From NCBI RefSeq assembly GCF_014202415.1, contig NZ_JACHGR010000007.1, positions 124,001-188,000 on the forward strand: a stretch of DNA of 64,000 bases, in the 5' to 3' direction. The translations under genes and the position numbers were made by a program. Shown piece after piece: positions 55,922-64,000 of this stretch (its first letter is position 1; every line of letters starts with the position of its first letter). This stretch comes from Tolumonas osonensis. GTDB lineage: Bacteria; Pseudomonadota; Gammaproteobacteria; Enterobacterales; Aeromonadaceae. The notes beneath the pieces are model-generated. The model saw only the letters and a program-made list of their open reading frames with translations. It ran no database searches and was not told the origin of the DNA.

Positions 55922-55954
55922 TGGCCACAGAAAGTTGTTCTGTGGCCATTTCTT
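55922..55954 (+). terminator. Terminator of the M32 peptidase gene
   Basis: TGGCCACAGAA/TTCTGTGGCCA, five-base loop, then TTTCTTC. Confidence 0.85.
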
Positions 55955-56072
55955 CATATTTAAAATCGCACCGCCTCTGCCCAGAAAACACTCACCAACC
56001 TGATTTTTAGACACAAAAAGCCTGAAAAATAAGCACTTGAACTGATATGAGCTGTTTTTATCAGATTCGGGG

Positions 56073-56100
56073 TTCACAAACCCAAAGATTCTGGTAGTAT
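56073..56100 (+). promoter_or_regulatory. Probable promoter of the tRNA-Tyr pair
   Basis: TTCACA (56073-56078), 16 bases, TAGTAT (56095-56100), then TCGCTCCGC, a GC-rich discriminator as expected for stable RNA. tRNA-Tyr starts 15 bases further. Confidence 0.6.
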
Positions 56101-56114
56101 TCGCTCCGCACTCG

Positions 56115-56200
<86 letters not shown>

Positions 56201-56228
56201 TTCAGTGCATCAAAAACGTAAAGCTCGT

Positions 56229-56313
<85 letters not shown>

Positions 56314-56480
56314 TCTCCTTCTTAAATCCTCTTATTTTCAGCCGCCTCACACACCGAATAGAATTTATTTTATTATTCATTCATCGGTTCCTGGACTGTT
56401 TCCAGACAATCAGCATAATTTCAAAGATGATTACCAACATTTTGGCTGAACCCACAAAGCACTGAGATGAATCATATCAG

Positions 56481-57287
56481 ATGAAAATTATATCTTTTAA
56501 TATCAACGGACTTCGTGCCAGACCACATCAATTACAAGCTATTGTTGAACAGCATAATCCTGACATTATTGGTTTGCAGGAAACCAAAGTGCATGATGAT
56601 GCTTTTCCGGTAAACATCATTGAAGAGCTGGGATATCAGGTGCAGTACCATGGGCAAAAGGCACACTATGGTGTTGCATTATTGTCGCGTCAAACTCCGG
56701 ATGTTGTAATTAAAGGATTCCCTGACGATGATGAAGAATCTCAGCGACGTTTGATTATCGGCCGTTTCCGGCAGGAAAACGGACGTCAGCTGACTGTTTT
56801 CAATGGTTACTTTCCTCAGGGAGAATCGCGCGATCACCCGGTTAAATTCCCGGCCAAACAAAAGTTTTACCGGGACCTGCTGAAATATTTGCAACAAAAT
56901 CATACCCCGGATGAAGATATCGTGATCATGGGGGACATGAATATATCCTCAACAGATTTAGATATTGGCATTGGTGAGGCAAACCGGAAACGCTGGCTGC
57001 AAACCGGCAAATGCTCTTTCCTGCCGGAAGAGCGGGAGTGGCTGAATGAACTGCTCTCCTGGGGCTTGGTGGACACATGGCGTAGCCAGAATCCTGATTC
57101 CAACCAGCATTTCTCATGGTTTGATTACCGCAGCCGGGGATTTGATGATAACAGGGGACTAAGAATTGATTTGTTATTAGCTACCCCGGCCTTGCAGCAA
57201 CGCTTGCAGCAGACCGGTATAGACTATCAGATAAGAAGCATGGATAAACCATCTGACCATGCTCCGATCTGGGCTGAGTTTATTTAG
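56481..57287 (+). CDS. xthA: exodeoxyribonuclease III
   Basis: A 268-residue AP endonuclease / 3'-5' exonuclease of base excision repair. It has [26 protein letters not shown] (catalytic Glu), [19 protein letters not shown] (Asp/Asn), and the C-terminal RIDLLLAT and [12 protein letters not shown] with the catalytic Asp-His. Overlaps the 3' end of the DUF3857 gene by eight bases. Confidence 0.96.
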   Translation: MKIISFNINGLRARPHQLQAIVEQHNPDIIGLQETKVHDDAFPVNIIEELGYQVQYHGQKAHYGVALLSRQTPDVVIKGFPDDDEESQRRLIIGRFRQENGRQLTVFNGYFPQGESRDHPVKFPAKQKFYRDLLKYLQQNHTPDEDIVIMGDMNISSTDLDIGIGEANRKRWLQTGKCSFLPEEREWLNELLSWGLVDTWRSQNPDSNQHFSWFDYRSRGFDDNRGLRIDLLLATPALQQRLQQTGIDYQIRSMDKPSDHAPIWAEFI

Positions 57288-59235
57288 TTTTCTCTGTCTC
57301 TGTATTGGCTGTGGCTGAGCTGGCAGGCATAAGCGTAAAGTTAAATGCCAGCTCATCCCTTGCCTGCTCCACAGCTTCCCGGTAACGGGCCAGTTCACGC
57401 ACAGGGACATGATCAAGCCTGTTCTGATAGCGGTAAGTTACCCGCAGTAAACGAGGATTTATCTGCCGAACCCAGACACTGAATTTAAAGACAGCGTTAT
57501 CATATTGCTGACTGTAATCTGCGATATTCACATCATGAGGCAGATGAAAAATAAACTCTTGTCTGATCCTGACAGGGGCACTCAACGCCAGAGGCTGTTT
57601 TCTCGCACTATCAATCGTTTTCAGATACGAATCCATCAGATCTGCGTAGAGAGGCAATCCATTTTTCATTAGCTCATCAATTCCGGCAGATAATGAAAAT
57701 TGCTGACGCACAATCAGTTCATTTTTGCGCAGACTATCCTGCATATCCGGCTGAGAGGTACCCTCCAGATCCGGATAGAGCTTTGAATAATATCCCAGCA
57801 ACTGATGTGTAATTTGCTGAAGAGGAATGTCTTTCCAGGATGAGCGCTGACTTTCAGCTTCATGTCCGGAATAAATCGCCTCGACCATGAGACGACTTTG
57901 CGGTTTATCCAGCCATAGCTCCCGCCGTAATACGGCTTCTGCAATACGGTACTTATCATCCATAGCGACAAGCTCTTTACTATCCGTCGCAACAGGTAAT
58001 GCATAATGCAGATAAGGCACACCGATGGAGTTAATATCCGTTCCCTGATTCAGGTTTGTCCCATCCAGCCAATATTGCTGATCATTCAGCCGAAGCGTAA
58101 CGATCACATGATCAAAAGCATAAGGTGACGGTAGCTGGCTGGGCAATGTGGCCCCTTGTTCAAGACTCACCAGAGCAGCCTGTGGACTGAACCCCATTGC
58201 TTTCAGCAATGCCATGAGTAAAACGGTTTTATCCTTACAGTCCCCATACCGACGATAGAGGGTATCCGACGCTTTCCGCGGCAGATGGGAGCCTATACCA
58301 TCTTCAATACCGAGATAACGGATCTGTTGTTGCACAAACTGTAATGCCGCCATTACATGGTCTTCCGGTTTCTGTGATGACGACATCAGCTGATCTGCGG
58401 CTTTTTGTATTACCGGCTCAATAACTGCGGCCTGTTCATACAGAGGATACGCCCACATGGCCACATCGGCCCATGAAGAAAACTCACTGAGCGACCAGTA
58501 ATGATAAGGCGTAAACCAGGCTGGCACATCATCATCCACAGTAATAGCCCGAACAGGTGACTCCTGCCATAATAACTCCCGGTGCGTGGAAGTTTCCGTC
58601 ATGGTGAGCTTGCCATTAGGATTTTCGGGGACGGAATAATAGAGGGTCCGGCCTGAATTAACTAAAACTCTGACAGAATTCAGGGCTACGGGCATATCCC
58701 AATCAAGTTGAATTTGTTTACTGAATTTATTACCCATCACCGGATTATTACCTGTGAGGGTGTAACTGTATTCCAGAATATCGCCAACCCGGATATCCGG
58801 TAAAATCAGATACGCTGTTTTGGTACCGGAGTAGAGATAATGTTCCAAATCCGGTTCGCGCTGAAAAATCCGCAGTTCCTGAGGTTCCAGACGATCCAGG
58901 GTTATACCCTTTCGTATCACCCGTACCTGATGAATCTGGAGAGTTTCAAAACCAGGATCAAATTCAAATGAGAGCTGAGAGGCTTGTTCAAGACCCTCAG
59001 TGCTGGTTATTTCCGTCACATAACGGAAATAGCGCGAGACTTGCGGCATCTCCAGATTTAACTGGCGGTCGATCAATAAATGTCGCAACCCGCCAACGGA
59101 TGCCTGTACTGAGGACACAGGAGGCTTCACCTCCTGTACCCATTTCGGTGCTGGTAAAAACTTCACCTGTTCATCAGCAAAAACAACCAGACTACAGACC
59201 AGACAACAAAAACTGATGAACAATCGGATAAACAA
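57280..59235 (-). CDS. exported DUF3857/transglutaminase-like protein
   Basis: A 651-residue exported protein. Signal peptide about residues 1-20 ([16 protein letters not shown]). Residues about 45-240 fit DUF3857; about 285-390 are a transglutaminase core with the triad Cys in [11 protein letters not shown], His in YAFDHVIV and Asp in YWLDGT. The C-terminal part is mostly beta. Such proteins are found in many gammaproteobacteria; role unknown, a periplasmic protease or amidase is possible. I chose the TTG at 59235, which has AAGGG seven bases before it and opens a proper signal peptide; a GTG at 59280 adds an odd Cys-rich extension. Confidence 0.82.
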   Translation of the reverse strand: MFIRLFISFCCLVCSLVVFADEQVKFLPAPKWVQEVKPPVSSVQASVGGLRHLLIDRQLNLEMPQVSRYFRYVTEITSTEGLEQASQLSFEFDPGFETLQIHQVRVIRKGITLDRLEPQELRIFQREPDLEHYLYSGTKTAYLILPDIRVGDILEYSYTLTGNNPVMGNKFSKQIQLDWDMPVALNSVRVLVNSGRTLYYSVPENPNGKLTMTETSTHRELLWQESPVRAITVDDDVPAWFTPYHYWSLSEFSSWADVAMWAYPLYEQAAVIEPVIQKAADQLMSSSQKPEDHVMAALQFVQQQIRYLGIEDGIGSHLPRKASDTLYRRYGDCKDKTVLLMALLKAMGFSPQAALVSLEQGATLPSQLPSPYAFDHVIVTLRLNDQQYWLDGTNLNQGTDINSIGVPYLHYALPVATDSKELVAMDDKYRIAEAVLRRELWLDKPQSRLMVEAIYSGHEAESQRSSWKDIPLQQITHQLLGYYSKLYPDLEGTSQPDMQDSLRKNELIVRQQFSLSAGIDELMKNGLPLYADLMDSYLKTIDSARKQPLALSAPVRIRQEFIFHLPHDVNIADYSQQYDNAVFKFSVWVRQINPRLLRVTYRYQNRLDHVPVRELARYREAVEQARDELAFNFTLMPASSATANTETEKTK

Positions 59236-59305
59236 GATGGAACCCTTAACAGATATGCACGCGCAGCTGTATGGTACCACGCTATAGATCCCCGGGAATA
59301 TATGC

Positions 59306-60001
59306 TTAACCGATTCGTGGACGTAAATGTGCGTACCAGTGACGTTCCAGGCAACGGAAGCCCCAAACCAGCATCAGACTCAGCATCAGATAGAGTAAAC
59401 CAGCCGTAATAAACGCTTCAAAAGGCGTGTAATACCGGGCATTAATAATACGGGCAGCGCCCGTTAAATCGACAACCGTAATAACACCGGCCACAGAAGA
59501 ACCATGAAGCATCAGAATGACTTCATTACTATAGGCAGGCAATGCGCGACGCAGTGCACTAGGCAGAATAATATGACGCAACATCTGCCAGCCGGACATA
59601 CCAAATGACGCCGCCGCTTCCAGCTCTCCTTTCGGTATCATCTGAATCGAGCCCCGTACAATTTCGGCGGTATAAGCGCCGGTATTCAGGGCAAAGGCCA
59701 GCAGAGAGCAGAACCAGGCCTCCTGAAACCATTTCCAGGCCCATGAGTGCTGTAACCACTGCCATTGACCCGCTCCGTAATAAATGATGAACAGCTGAAC
59801 CAGTAACGGCGTTCCGCGGAAAAAATAGATATACGCCCAGGCCGGATAACGCAAGAAGGCATTGTTGCTGCTGCGAAAAATCCCCACCGGAATCGCAATA
59901 CACAACCCGACGATTAATGAGACCACCACCAGCCAGCTGGTATTTATTAATCCCTCAAGGTAAGTCGGCCATTCATCAAGAATAATGGAAAAATCAAACA
60001 T
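59306..60001 (-). CDS. artM: basic amino acid ABC transporter permease (ArtM/HisM type)
   Basis: A 231-residue permease with five membrane segments. The N-terminal YLEGLINTSWLVVVSL, FFRGTPLLVQLFIIYYG and the coupling loop EAAASFGMSGWQMLRHIILPSALRRALPAYSNE (about 140-172, only quoted in part: EAAASFGMSGWQ) are those of the HisM/ArtM family. Last gene of a four-gene operon; five bases after artQ. Confidence 0.88.
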   Translation of the reverse strand: MFDFSIILDEWPTYLEGLINTSWLVVVSLIVGLCIAIPVGIFRSSNNAFLRYPAWAYIYFFRGTPLLVQLFIIYYGAGQWQWLQHSWAWKWFQEAWFCSLLAFALNTGAYTAEIVRGSIQMIPKGELEAAASFGMSGWQMLRHIILPSALRRALPAYSNEVILMLHGSSVAGVITVVDLTGAARIINARYYTPFEAFITAGLLYLMLSLMLVWGFRCLERHWYAHLRPRIG

Positions 60002-60006
60002 CCGGC

Positions 60007-60759
60007 TTACCTCGTTTTAATTGCATAACGGACTTCTGCCCAGCGCAGCAAAGCCGTGGAAATTGCCGTGAACGCCAGAAAAATTAACGCCACAGCCATA
60101 TAGAAAGTAAATGGCAACTGTGTACTACCCGCTGCTAATCCCGCTTTTCGTACCATATCATCCAGCCCGATGACCGATACCAGTGCTGTCGTTTTTAATA
60201 AAACCAGCCAGTTATTTCCAAAGCCAGGTAAGGCATGACGCACCATCTGAGGGAACAGAACCCGATGGAAAACCTGCCACGGAGACATACCATATGCGTA
60301 TGCAGCTTCCAGTTGTCCCCGCTCAATGGCCAGAATAGCGCCACGGAATGTTTCAGCCATATAAGCGCCGAAAATAAATCCGATAGCCAAAACACCCGCA
60401 ATGAACGGGCTTATATCAATATAATCAGGAACATAAGAAACCCATTCATGCGCGGGATCACGCTCAGTGAACCAGTTATTCAGTCCTTCGTTGATTTGGG
60501 TACATAAGAAATTCAGGAAAATCTGACCACCAAAGAAAATCAGCATCATCAGAATCAAATCGGGAATACCCCGCACAATCGTGGTGTAAAAAGTCGCAAC
60601 ACTTTTTGCCACCCGATTTTTTGAAAGCTTGGCCAAAGCCCCCATCATTCCCAGAATGACAGCAACAAGCACTGACAGTAATGCTACTTCCAGCGTGATC
60701 CAGGCACCGTCAAGAATAGTGGCGCCGTAACCTTTCAAATCTAACATACCTTTATCCAT
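60007..60759 (-). CDS. artQ: basic amino acid ABC transporter permease (ArtQ/HisQ type)
   Basis: A 250-residue permease, partner of the gene downstream. It has DGAWITLEVALLSVLVAVILG, TTIVRGIPDLILMMLIFFGGQ and the EAA loop LEAAYAYGMSPWQVFHRVLFPQM. The start is the ATG at 60759, just inside a hairpin that separates it from the binding-protein gene; a TTG one codon earlier and the ATG at 60747 are alternatives. Confidence 0.88.
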   Translation of the reverse strand: MDKGMLDLKGYGATILDGAWITLEVALLSVLVAVILGMMGALAKLSKNRVAKSVATFYTTIVRGIPDLILMMLIFFGGQIFLNFLCTQINEGLNNWFTERDPAHEWVSYVPDYIDISPFIAGVLAIGFIFGAYMAETFRGAILAIERGQLEAAYAYGMSPWQVFHRVLFPQMVRHALPGFGNNWLVLLKTTALVSVIGLDDMVRKAGLAAGSTQLPFTFYMAVALIFLAFTAISTALLRWAEVRYAIKTR

Positions 60760-60762
60760 CAA

Positions 60763-60786
60763 AACGGGCCCTTAAGCGGGCCCGTT
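60763..60786 (-). terminator. Intercistronic hairpin between binding protein and permease genes
   Basis: AACGGGCCC/GGGCCCGTT, six-base loop, followed on the minus strand by TTTTGATGG, in which the artQ start lies. Such a hairpin lets the abundant binding protein be made in excess over the permeases by partial termination and 3' end protection. Confidence 0.7.
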
Positions 60787-60815
60787 GAATACCAGAGAGA
60801 TTGCACGAACGGGAA

Positions 60816-61583
60816 TTATTCGCCGTAGATGTCAAAATCAAAGTATTTGTCATTGATCTCTTTATATTTACCGTTAGCACGGATATCCAGAATGGCTTTG
60901 TTAAACATGGCCTTCAGGTCACCATCACCTTTACGCAAGGCAACACCGGCACCTTCACCAAACCATTTTTTATCTGTCAGACCAGGACCGACCAGGCTGA
61001 ATTCACCATTAGATTTTTTCACCAGACCATCAATCAGTGATGCAGTATCAGCCAGCACATAATCTACACGGCCTGCTTTCAGATCCAGATAAGCTTCATC
61101 TGCAGTACCGTAACGTTTGATGGTGGCATCCGGGAAGTTATCCGATACATAGGTATCCATGGATGTAGCGCGTTGCACACCGATTTTCTTGTCTGTCATG
61201 AAGGCACTGGTCAGCTCAAGCGCTGTGCCTTTCTTGGCAGCAAAATGGGCTGGAACATGCTGATATTTATCAGAGAAATCAATGCGTTTTTTACGTTCTG
61301 CAGTGATATCCATCGTAGCAATAATCGCATCAAATTTGCGAGCCAGCAGGCCAGGAATCATGCCATCCCAATCCTGTTTGACGATGGTACATTTCACCTT
61401 CATCTGTTCACACAGCGCATTGGTAATATCAACGTCAAAACCCTGTAACTGTCCTTTTTCGTCAACACTGGAAAACGGAGGGTAAGCCCCCTCAATCGCG
61501 ACACGAACTTCTTTCCACTGCTTTGCCTGAACACCAGTTACCATCAGGCTGGCCATGATTACCGTTAATAAAAATTTTTTCAT
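60816..61583 (-). CDS. artI: periplasmic basic amino acid-binding protein (HisJ/ArgT/ArtI type)
   Basis: A 255-residue periplasmic protein with a 20-residue signal peptide (MASLMVTGVQA). Family segments: VRVAIEGAYPPFSSVDEKGQLQGFDVD-type entry (quoted in part: GAYPPFSS), DWDGMIPGLLARKFDAIIATMDIT, and GEGAGVALRKGD. The two Cys (about 63 and 70) match the disulfide of lysine/arginine/ornithine-binding proteins. Specific ligand (Lys, Arg, Orn or His) cannot be told from sequence by eye. Confidence 0.88.
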   Translation of the reverse strand: MKKFLLTVIMASLMVTGVQAKQWKEVRVAIEGAYPPFSSVDEKGQLQGFDVDITNALCEQMKVKCTIVKQDWDGMIPGLLARKFDAIIATMDITAERKKRIDFSDKYQHVPAHFAAKKGTALELTSAFMTDKKIGVQRATSMDTYVSDNFPDATIKRYGTADEAYLDLKAGRVDYVLADTASLIDGLVKKSNGEFSLVGPGLTDKKWFGEGAGVALRKGDGDLKAMFNKAILDIRANGKYKEINDKYFDFDIYGE

Positions 61584-61613
61584 TGATTGCTCCTTGCTGG
61601 AATGGAACCAATA

Positions 61614-62384
61614 TTAATAAGTAGACGAGATAAACTGACGGAAACGGTCCGATTTAGGATTAGCGAATAACACTTTCGGATCGCCTTCTTCTTCAACACG
61701 CCCCTGATGCAAAAACAATACCTTGTTAGAAACATCACGTGCAAATGCCATTTCATGGGTAACCACCAGCATGGTGCGGCCTTCTTCCGCCAGACCACGC
61801 ATGACTGATAACACCTCACCGACCAATTCAGGATCCAATGCAGATGTGGGTTCATCAAATAACATGACTTCAGGATCAACTGCCAACGCCCGCGCAATTG
61901 CTGCCCGCTGCTGCTGACCGCCGGACAGATGTCCCGGATAGTAGTCCCGGCGTTCATATAAACCAACCCGCTGCAACAACGCCTCGGCTTTATCAATTGC
62001 TTCCTGACGCGGAACTTTCAATACATGCACCGGCACTTCAATGATGTTTTGCAGGACGGTCATGTGTGACCACAGATTAAATCCCTGAAACACCATCGCC
62101 AGGCGGGAACGTATTCTGGCCACCTGTTTTGGATCAGCCGGAACCCGCTCACCGGATTTGTCAGTTTTCATACGAATTAGCTCACCATGGACATAAACGT
62201 CACCACTGGTAGGCGTTTCCAGCAAATTAATACAGCGTAAAAATGTCGACTTACCAGACCCGGATGAGCCGATAATGGAAATAACATCACCCTTATTCGC
62301 GGTCAGACTAATACCCTTCAGCACCTCATTTGAGCCGAAGCGTTTGCATAAATTTTGCACCTCTAAGGTGGCCATCTGCTCCAT
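61614..62384 (-). CDS. artP: basic amino acid ABC transporter ATPase (ArtP/HisP type)
   Basis: A 256-residue ABC ATPase. Walker A GSSGSGKST (about 37-45), Q-loop FQGFNLWSHMT, signature HLSGGQQQRAAIARAL, Walker B VMLFDEPTSALDPEL, switch His VVTHEMAFARDV. The ATG at 62384 (MEQMATLEVQNL) has AAAGG before it. First gene of the operon: ATPase - binding protein - two permeases, the order of E. coli artPIQM rather than hisJQMP. Two ARG-box-like sequences lie upstream. Confidence 0.88.
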   Translation of the reverse strand: MEQMATLEVQNLCKRFGSNEVLKGISLTANKGDVISIIGSSGSGKSTFLRCINLLETPTSGDVYVHGELIRMKTDKSGERVPADPKQVARIRSRLAMVFQGFNLWSHMTVLQNIIEVPVHVLKVPRQEAIDKAEALLQRVGLYERRDYYPGHLSGGQQQRAAIARALAVDPEVMLFDEPTSALDPELVGEVLSVMRGLAEEGRTMLVVTHEMAFARDVSNKVLFLHQGRVEEEGDPKVLFANPKSDRFRQFISSTY

Positions 62385-62819
62385 ATCTGAGCCTTTCCCA
62401 ATCAACACCGAAGACAAAAAATCATCATAAAGATAATACCCGGAAAAATACCAGTATAAGCCCTAAATACAAAATTATTATTGATATTATTTTCACTAAC
62501 CAGCATAAATATTCAAAATATGAAATTATTATGCAGTTTATTCCTGTTAATTCTCTTTTGAAGCCAGTAAAGCAAATTCCTTTTTTACCTGATGATCATT
62601 ATGACTTTTTCAACCTTTGAACTCTGTAATAGTTTCGTCATGTCCGTATTTTAGTTTCTGAATAGCTGTGATATACGGAAAGCAGTTATCAGAATGCGGA
62701 CAGACGGATTCCGCCTGAAGCAAGCCAACGTATGCTCATTTATGCTCAGGTAATTTCTGGCCCGTAAAATGCTTTTCAAAGTTTGTACGTTCTGTAGTTT
62801 GAGACGAGGAGGTAGTTCC
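62385..62819. other. 435-base A/T-rich gap between artP and the DUF3545 gene
   Basis: Contains the candidate ArgR site (62502-62535), an inverted repeat TCCGTAT/ATACGGA near 62645-62680 and a tandem pair TATGCTCA at 62731-62738 and 62741-62748. No gene is supported here. Confidence 0.5.
62502..62535. promoter_or_regulatory. Candidate tandem ARG boxes
   Basis: AGCATAAATATTCA (62502-62515) and TGAAATTATTATGCA (62521-62535) each resemble the ArgR site TGAAT-N4-ATTCA (12 of 14 for the first, weaker for the second), and mirror each other. They lie about 120-150 bases upstream of artP; E. coli artPIQM is ArgR-controlled. Confidence 0.4.
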
Positions 62820-63008
62820 ATGGACAGGTTCTCACTGGAAACGGAAGAGCTGGTTGTCATTGATATTGATGTACGTCAACGCCAAACAAACAAAAAACGC
62901 AGATGGAGAGAAATCGAGGCATTAAAAGACAGATATCGCTTGCAACGGGAATTGCAGTCTATCGATTTAAACTATGAACTGAGTATTAATGATATTTCTC
63001 TGAATTAA
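62820..63008 (+). CDS. DUF3545 family small protein
   Basis: A 62-residue basic protein with the family heart KKRRWREIEALKDRYRLQRELQSIDL (residues about 26-50; key part RRWREIEALKDR). Function unknown; common in Aeromonas, Vibrio and Shewanella relatives. The ATG at 62820 has a strong GAGGAGG six bases before it. A terminator follows at once. Confidence 0.82.
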   Translation: MDRFSLETEELVVIDIDVRQRQTNKKRRWREIEALKDRYRLQRELQSIDLNYELSINDISLN

Positions 63009-63036
63009 AAAACGGCGCCGATGAGCGCCGTTTTTT
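63007..63036 (+). terminator. Terminator of the DUF3545 gene
   Basis: AAAAAACGGCGC / GCGCCGTTTTTT with a six-base loop; overlaps the stop codon; symmetric, so it also serves the hemerythrin gene. Confidence 0.93.
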
Positions 63037-63047
63037 ATTTTTTAACT

Positions 63048-63590
63048 TCAGACTGCTAAAAGTTGTGTGGCCAGATCCTGATAGCGTTCGGCGATTTCTC
63101 GCCCGAATAGCGGATCATCAACGGTCATATGCGCCCAATTATGCTCTAAATGCCGCCAGTCATCTTCTGTCAGGGAACGCCGTAACAACGGGAAAACGGT
63201 GCTTTCCTCATAATCCAGGTGTTTCTGCTGTAAAGCGATAAACTGTTCCAGGGCGGCAGCAACATAATCCAGCGGTATCACAGCATCCATCAGGATCATT
63301 GCGACCATCTCCCGCAATGCCTCCCCACTACTAACAATCTCTTTATGTTGTTCCTTTAATTCATTCGTAATCACAGATGGTTCATTACAACGATACGCAG
63401 AGAAATAATCGTATATCAGATCTTCCCGTGGATGATGATAAGTATCTGCGACCTCTTCCAGATAGCTGAGCGCATCTCTGAGCAAACTGAAGCGCACAGG
63501 CTTCTCACTACGAATCGCAGCCAGGATATCGCGCAACACATCCAGTAATTTGGCGATGTTGATATGTTCCTGGTGCAAAATATCCAACAT
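63048..63590 (-). CDS. hemerythrin-domain protein
   Basis: A 180-residue, all-helical protein. Iron-ligand candidates are in order: H6/H9 in LHQEHINIAKLL, HHPRED (about 52-57), EQHKEIV, and QQKHLDYEESTVFPLL. This is the hemerythrin HHE pattern (YtfE/bacterial hemerythrin side). Possible roles are oxygen or NO sensing and iron-sulfur repair. The ATG at 63590 has GGGAG; the frame upstream is short and unsupported. Convergent with the DUF3545 gene. Confidence 0.85.
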   Translation of the reverse strand: MLDILHQEHINIAKLLDVLRDILAAIRSEKPVRFSLLRDALSYLEEVADTYHHPREDLIYDYFSAYRCNEPSVITNELKEQHKEIVSSGEALREMVAMILMDAVIPLDYVAAALEQFIALQQKHLDYEESTVFPLLRRSLTEDDWRHLEHNWAHMTVDDPLFGREIAERYQDLATQLLAV

Positions 63591-63686
63591 GGCGCACACT
63601 CCCGAACTGACCAAATGATGATAGTTTACAAATTATAGTGAATTTTATTATCGATCATGAATCCATCCTGAAATGTGCCGGCAATA

Positions 63687-64000
63687 TCACGTAATCGATG
63701 GAATTTGCCAGGTAATAGGTTGCTGACCTGTTTCAGTTAAAAACTGATTGGTTTTAGAAAAGTGGCCACAACCTAAAAAACCCCGGTGGGCAGATAACGG
63801 ACTTGGATGAGGAGCCATCAGTACATGATGACGCTGACGATCAATATATTGCCCTTTTTTCTGCGCATGATTTCCCCAGAGCAGGAAAACCAATCCCTCT
63901 CTATGATCATTTAATGCGGCAATGACACGATCAGTAAATTTTTCCCAACCAAGTGATGCGTGAGAATGTGCTTTCCCCGCTTCCACGGTCAATACTGTAT
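63687..64000 (-). CDS. ung: uracil-DNA glycosylase, C-terminal part (partial)
   Basis: The last 104 or so residues of Ung, which removes uracil from DNA; the start lies right of the window. It shows [29 protein letters not shown] and the DNA-intercalating, catalytic-His loop [17 protein letters not shown]. The frame remains open to base 64000. Confidence 0.95.
   Translation of the reverse strand, partial: TVLTVEAGKAHSHASLGWEKFTDRVIAALNDHREGLVFLLWGNHAQKKGQYIDRQRHHVLMAPHPSPLSAHRGFLGCGHFSKTNQFLTETGQQPITWQIPSIT

Overview
The window is a piece of a gammaproteobacterial chromosome, most likely from the Aeromonadales (a Tolumonas- or Aeromonas-like organism; this placement is inferred from protein resemblance and gene order, not from a database search). 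Nearly all of it is core chromosome. Short E. coli-like blocks are kept: yggT-yggU-rdgB-hemW, trmB/mutY-yggX, rnm-yciO-rluB divergent from trpLEGDCFBA, ygfB-ubiH-ubiI divergent from zapA-ssrS-fau, yejK/yejL-yejM, perM/bepA, upp/purMN, yafJ-gmhA, dnaQ/rnhA and yafS/gloB. I see no insertion sequence, prophage or CRISPR array.

Layout: 1-5.2 kb carries the end of proC and housekeeping genes. 5.26-5.62 kb is a Phe-Thr-Phe tRNA operon with a strong promoter and terminator. 5.6-14.1 kb is the accessory stretch: a sigma54 activator with a VpsR-like layout, a secreted repeat protein behind a good -24/-12 promoter, a secreted M11-type metalloprotease behind a c-di-GMP-I (GEMM) riboswitch, a YdjM-like membrane protein behind a LexA box, a small unknown protein and a DUF4382 lipoprotein. 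14.1-18.1 kb holds msrC, an ERIC element and the rnm-yciO-rluB-queC operon. 18.07-25.1 kb is the trp operon with a Trp-Trp-Trp leader peptide and attenuator. 25.1-31.1 kb holds yciB, yciI, cysQ, a ComEA-like protein, galU/rssB and a dnaT-dnaC pair. 31-36.4 kb has ubiquinone hydroxylases, ygfB, zapA, 6S RNA, fau and yejK. 36.5-46.2 kb has yejL-yejM, a phosphopantetheinyl transferase, a CnoX-like chaperedoxin, perM/bepA, hda, upp and purMN. 46.2-56 kb has yafJ, gmhA, dnaQ/rnhA, yafS/gloB, mltD, an SDR, a DUF1904 protein, a TraB/GumN protein and an M32 carboxypeptidase. 56.1-64 kb has two identical tRNA-Tyr genes, xthA, a DUF3857/transglutaminase protein, an artPIQM-type basic amino acid ABC operon, a DUF3545 protein, a hemerythrin protein and the C-terminal end of ung.

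The most interesting part is 5.6-11.6 kb. The riboswitch ties a secreted protease to c-di-GMP, and next to it a VpsR-like sigma54 activator faces a secreted protein gene with a matching sigma54 promoter and an upstream inverted repeat at enhancer distance. I propose that these form one surface or matrix remodelling module under c-di-GMP control, comparable in logic to the riboswitch-controlled protease and adhesin pair of Clostridioides difficile. The riboswitch is seen directly in the sequence; the module is an inference.
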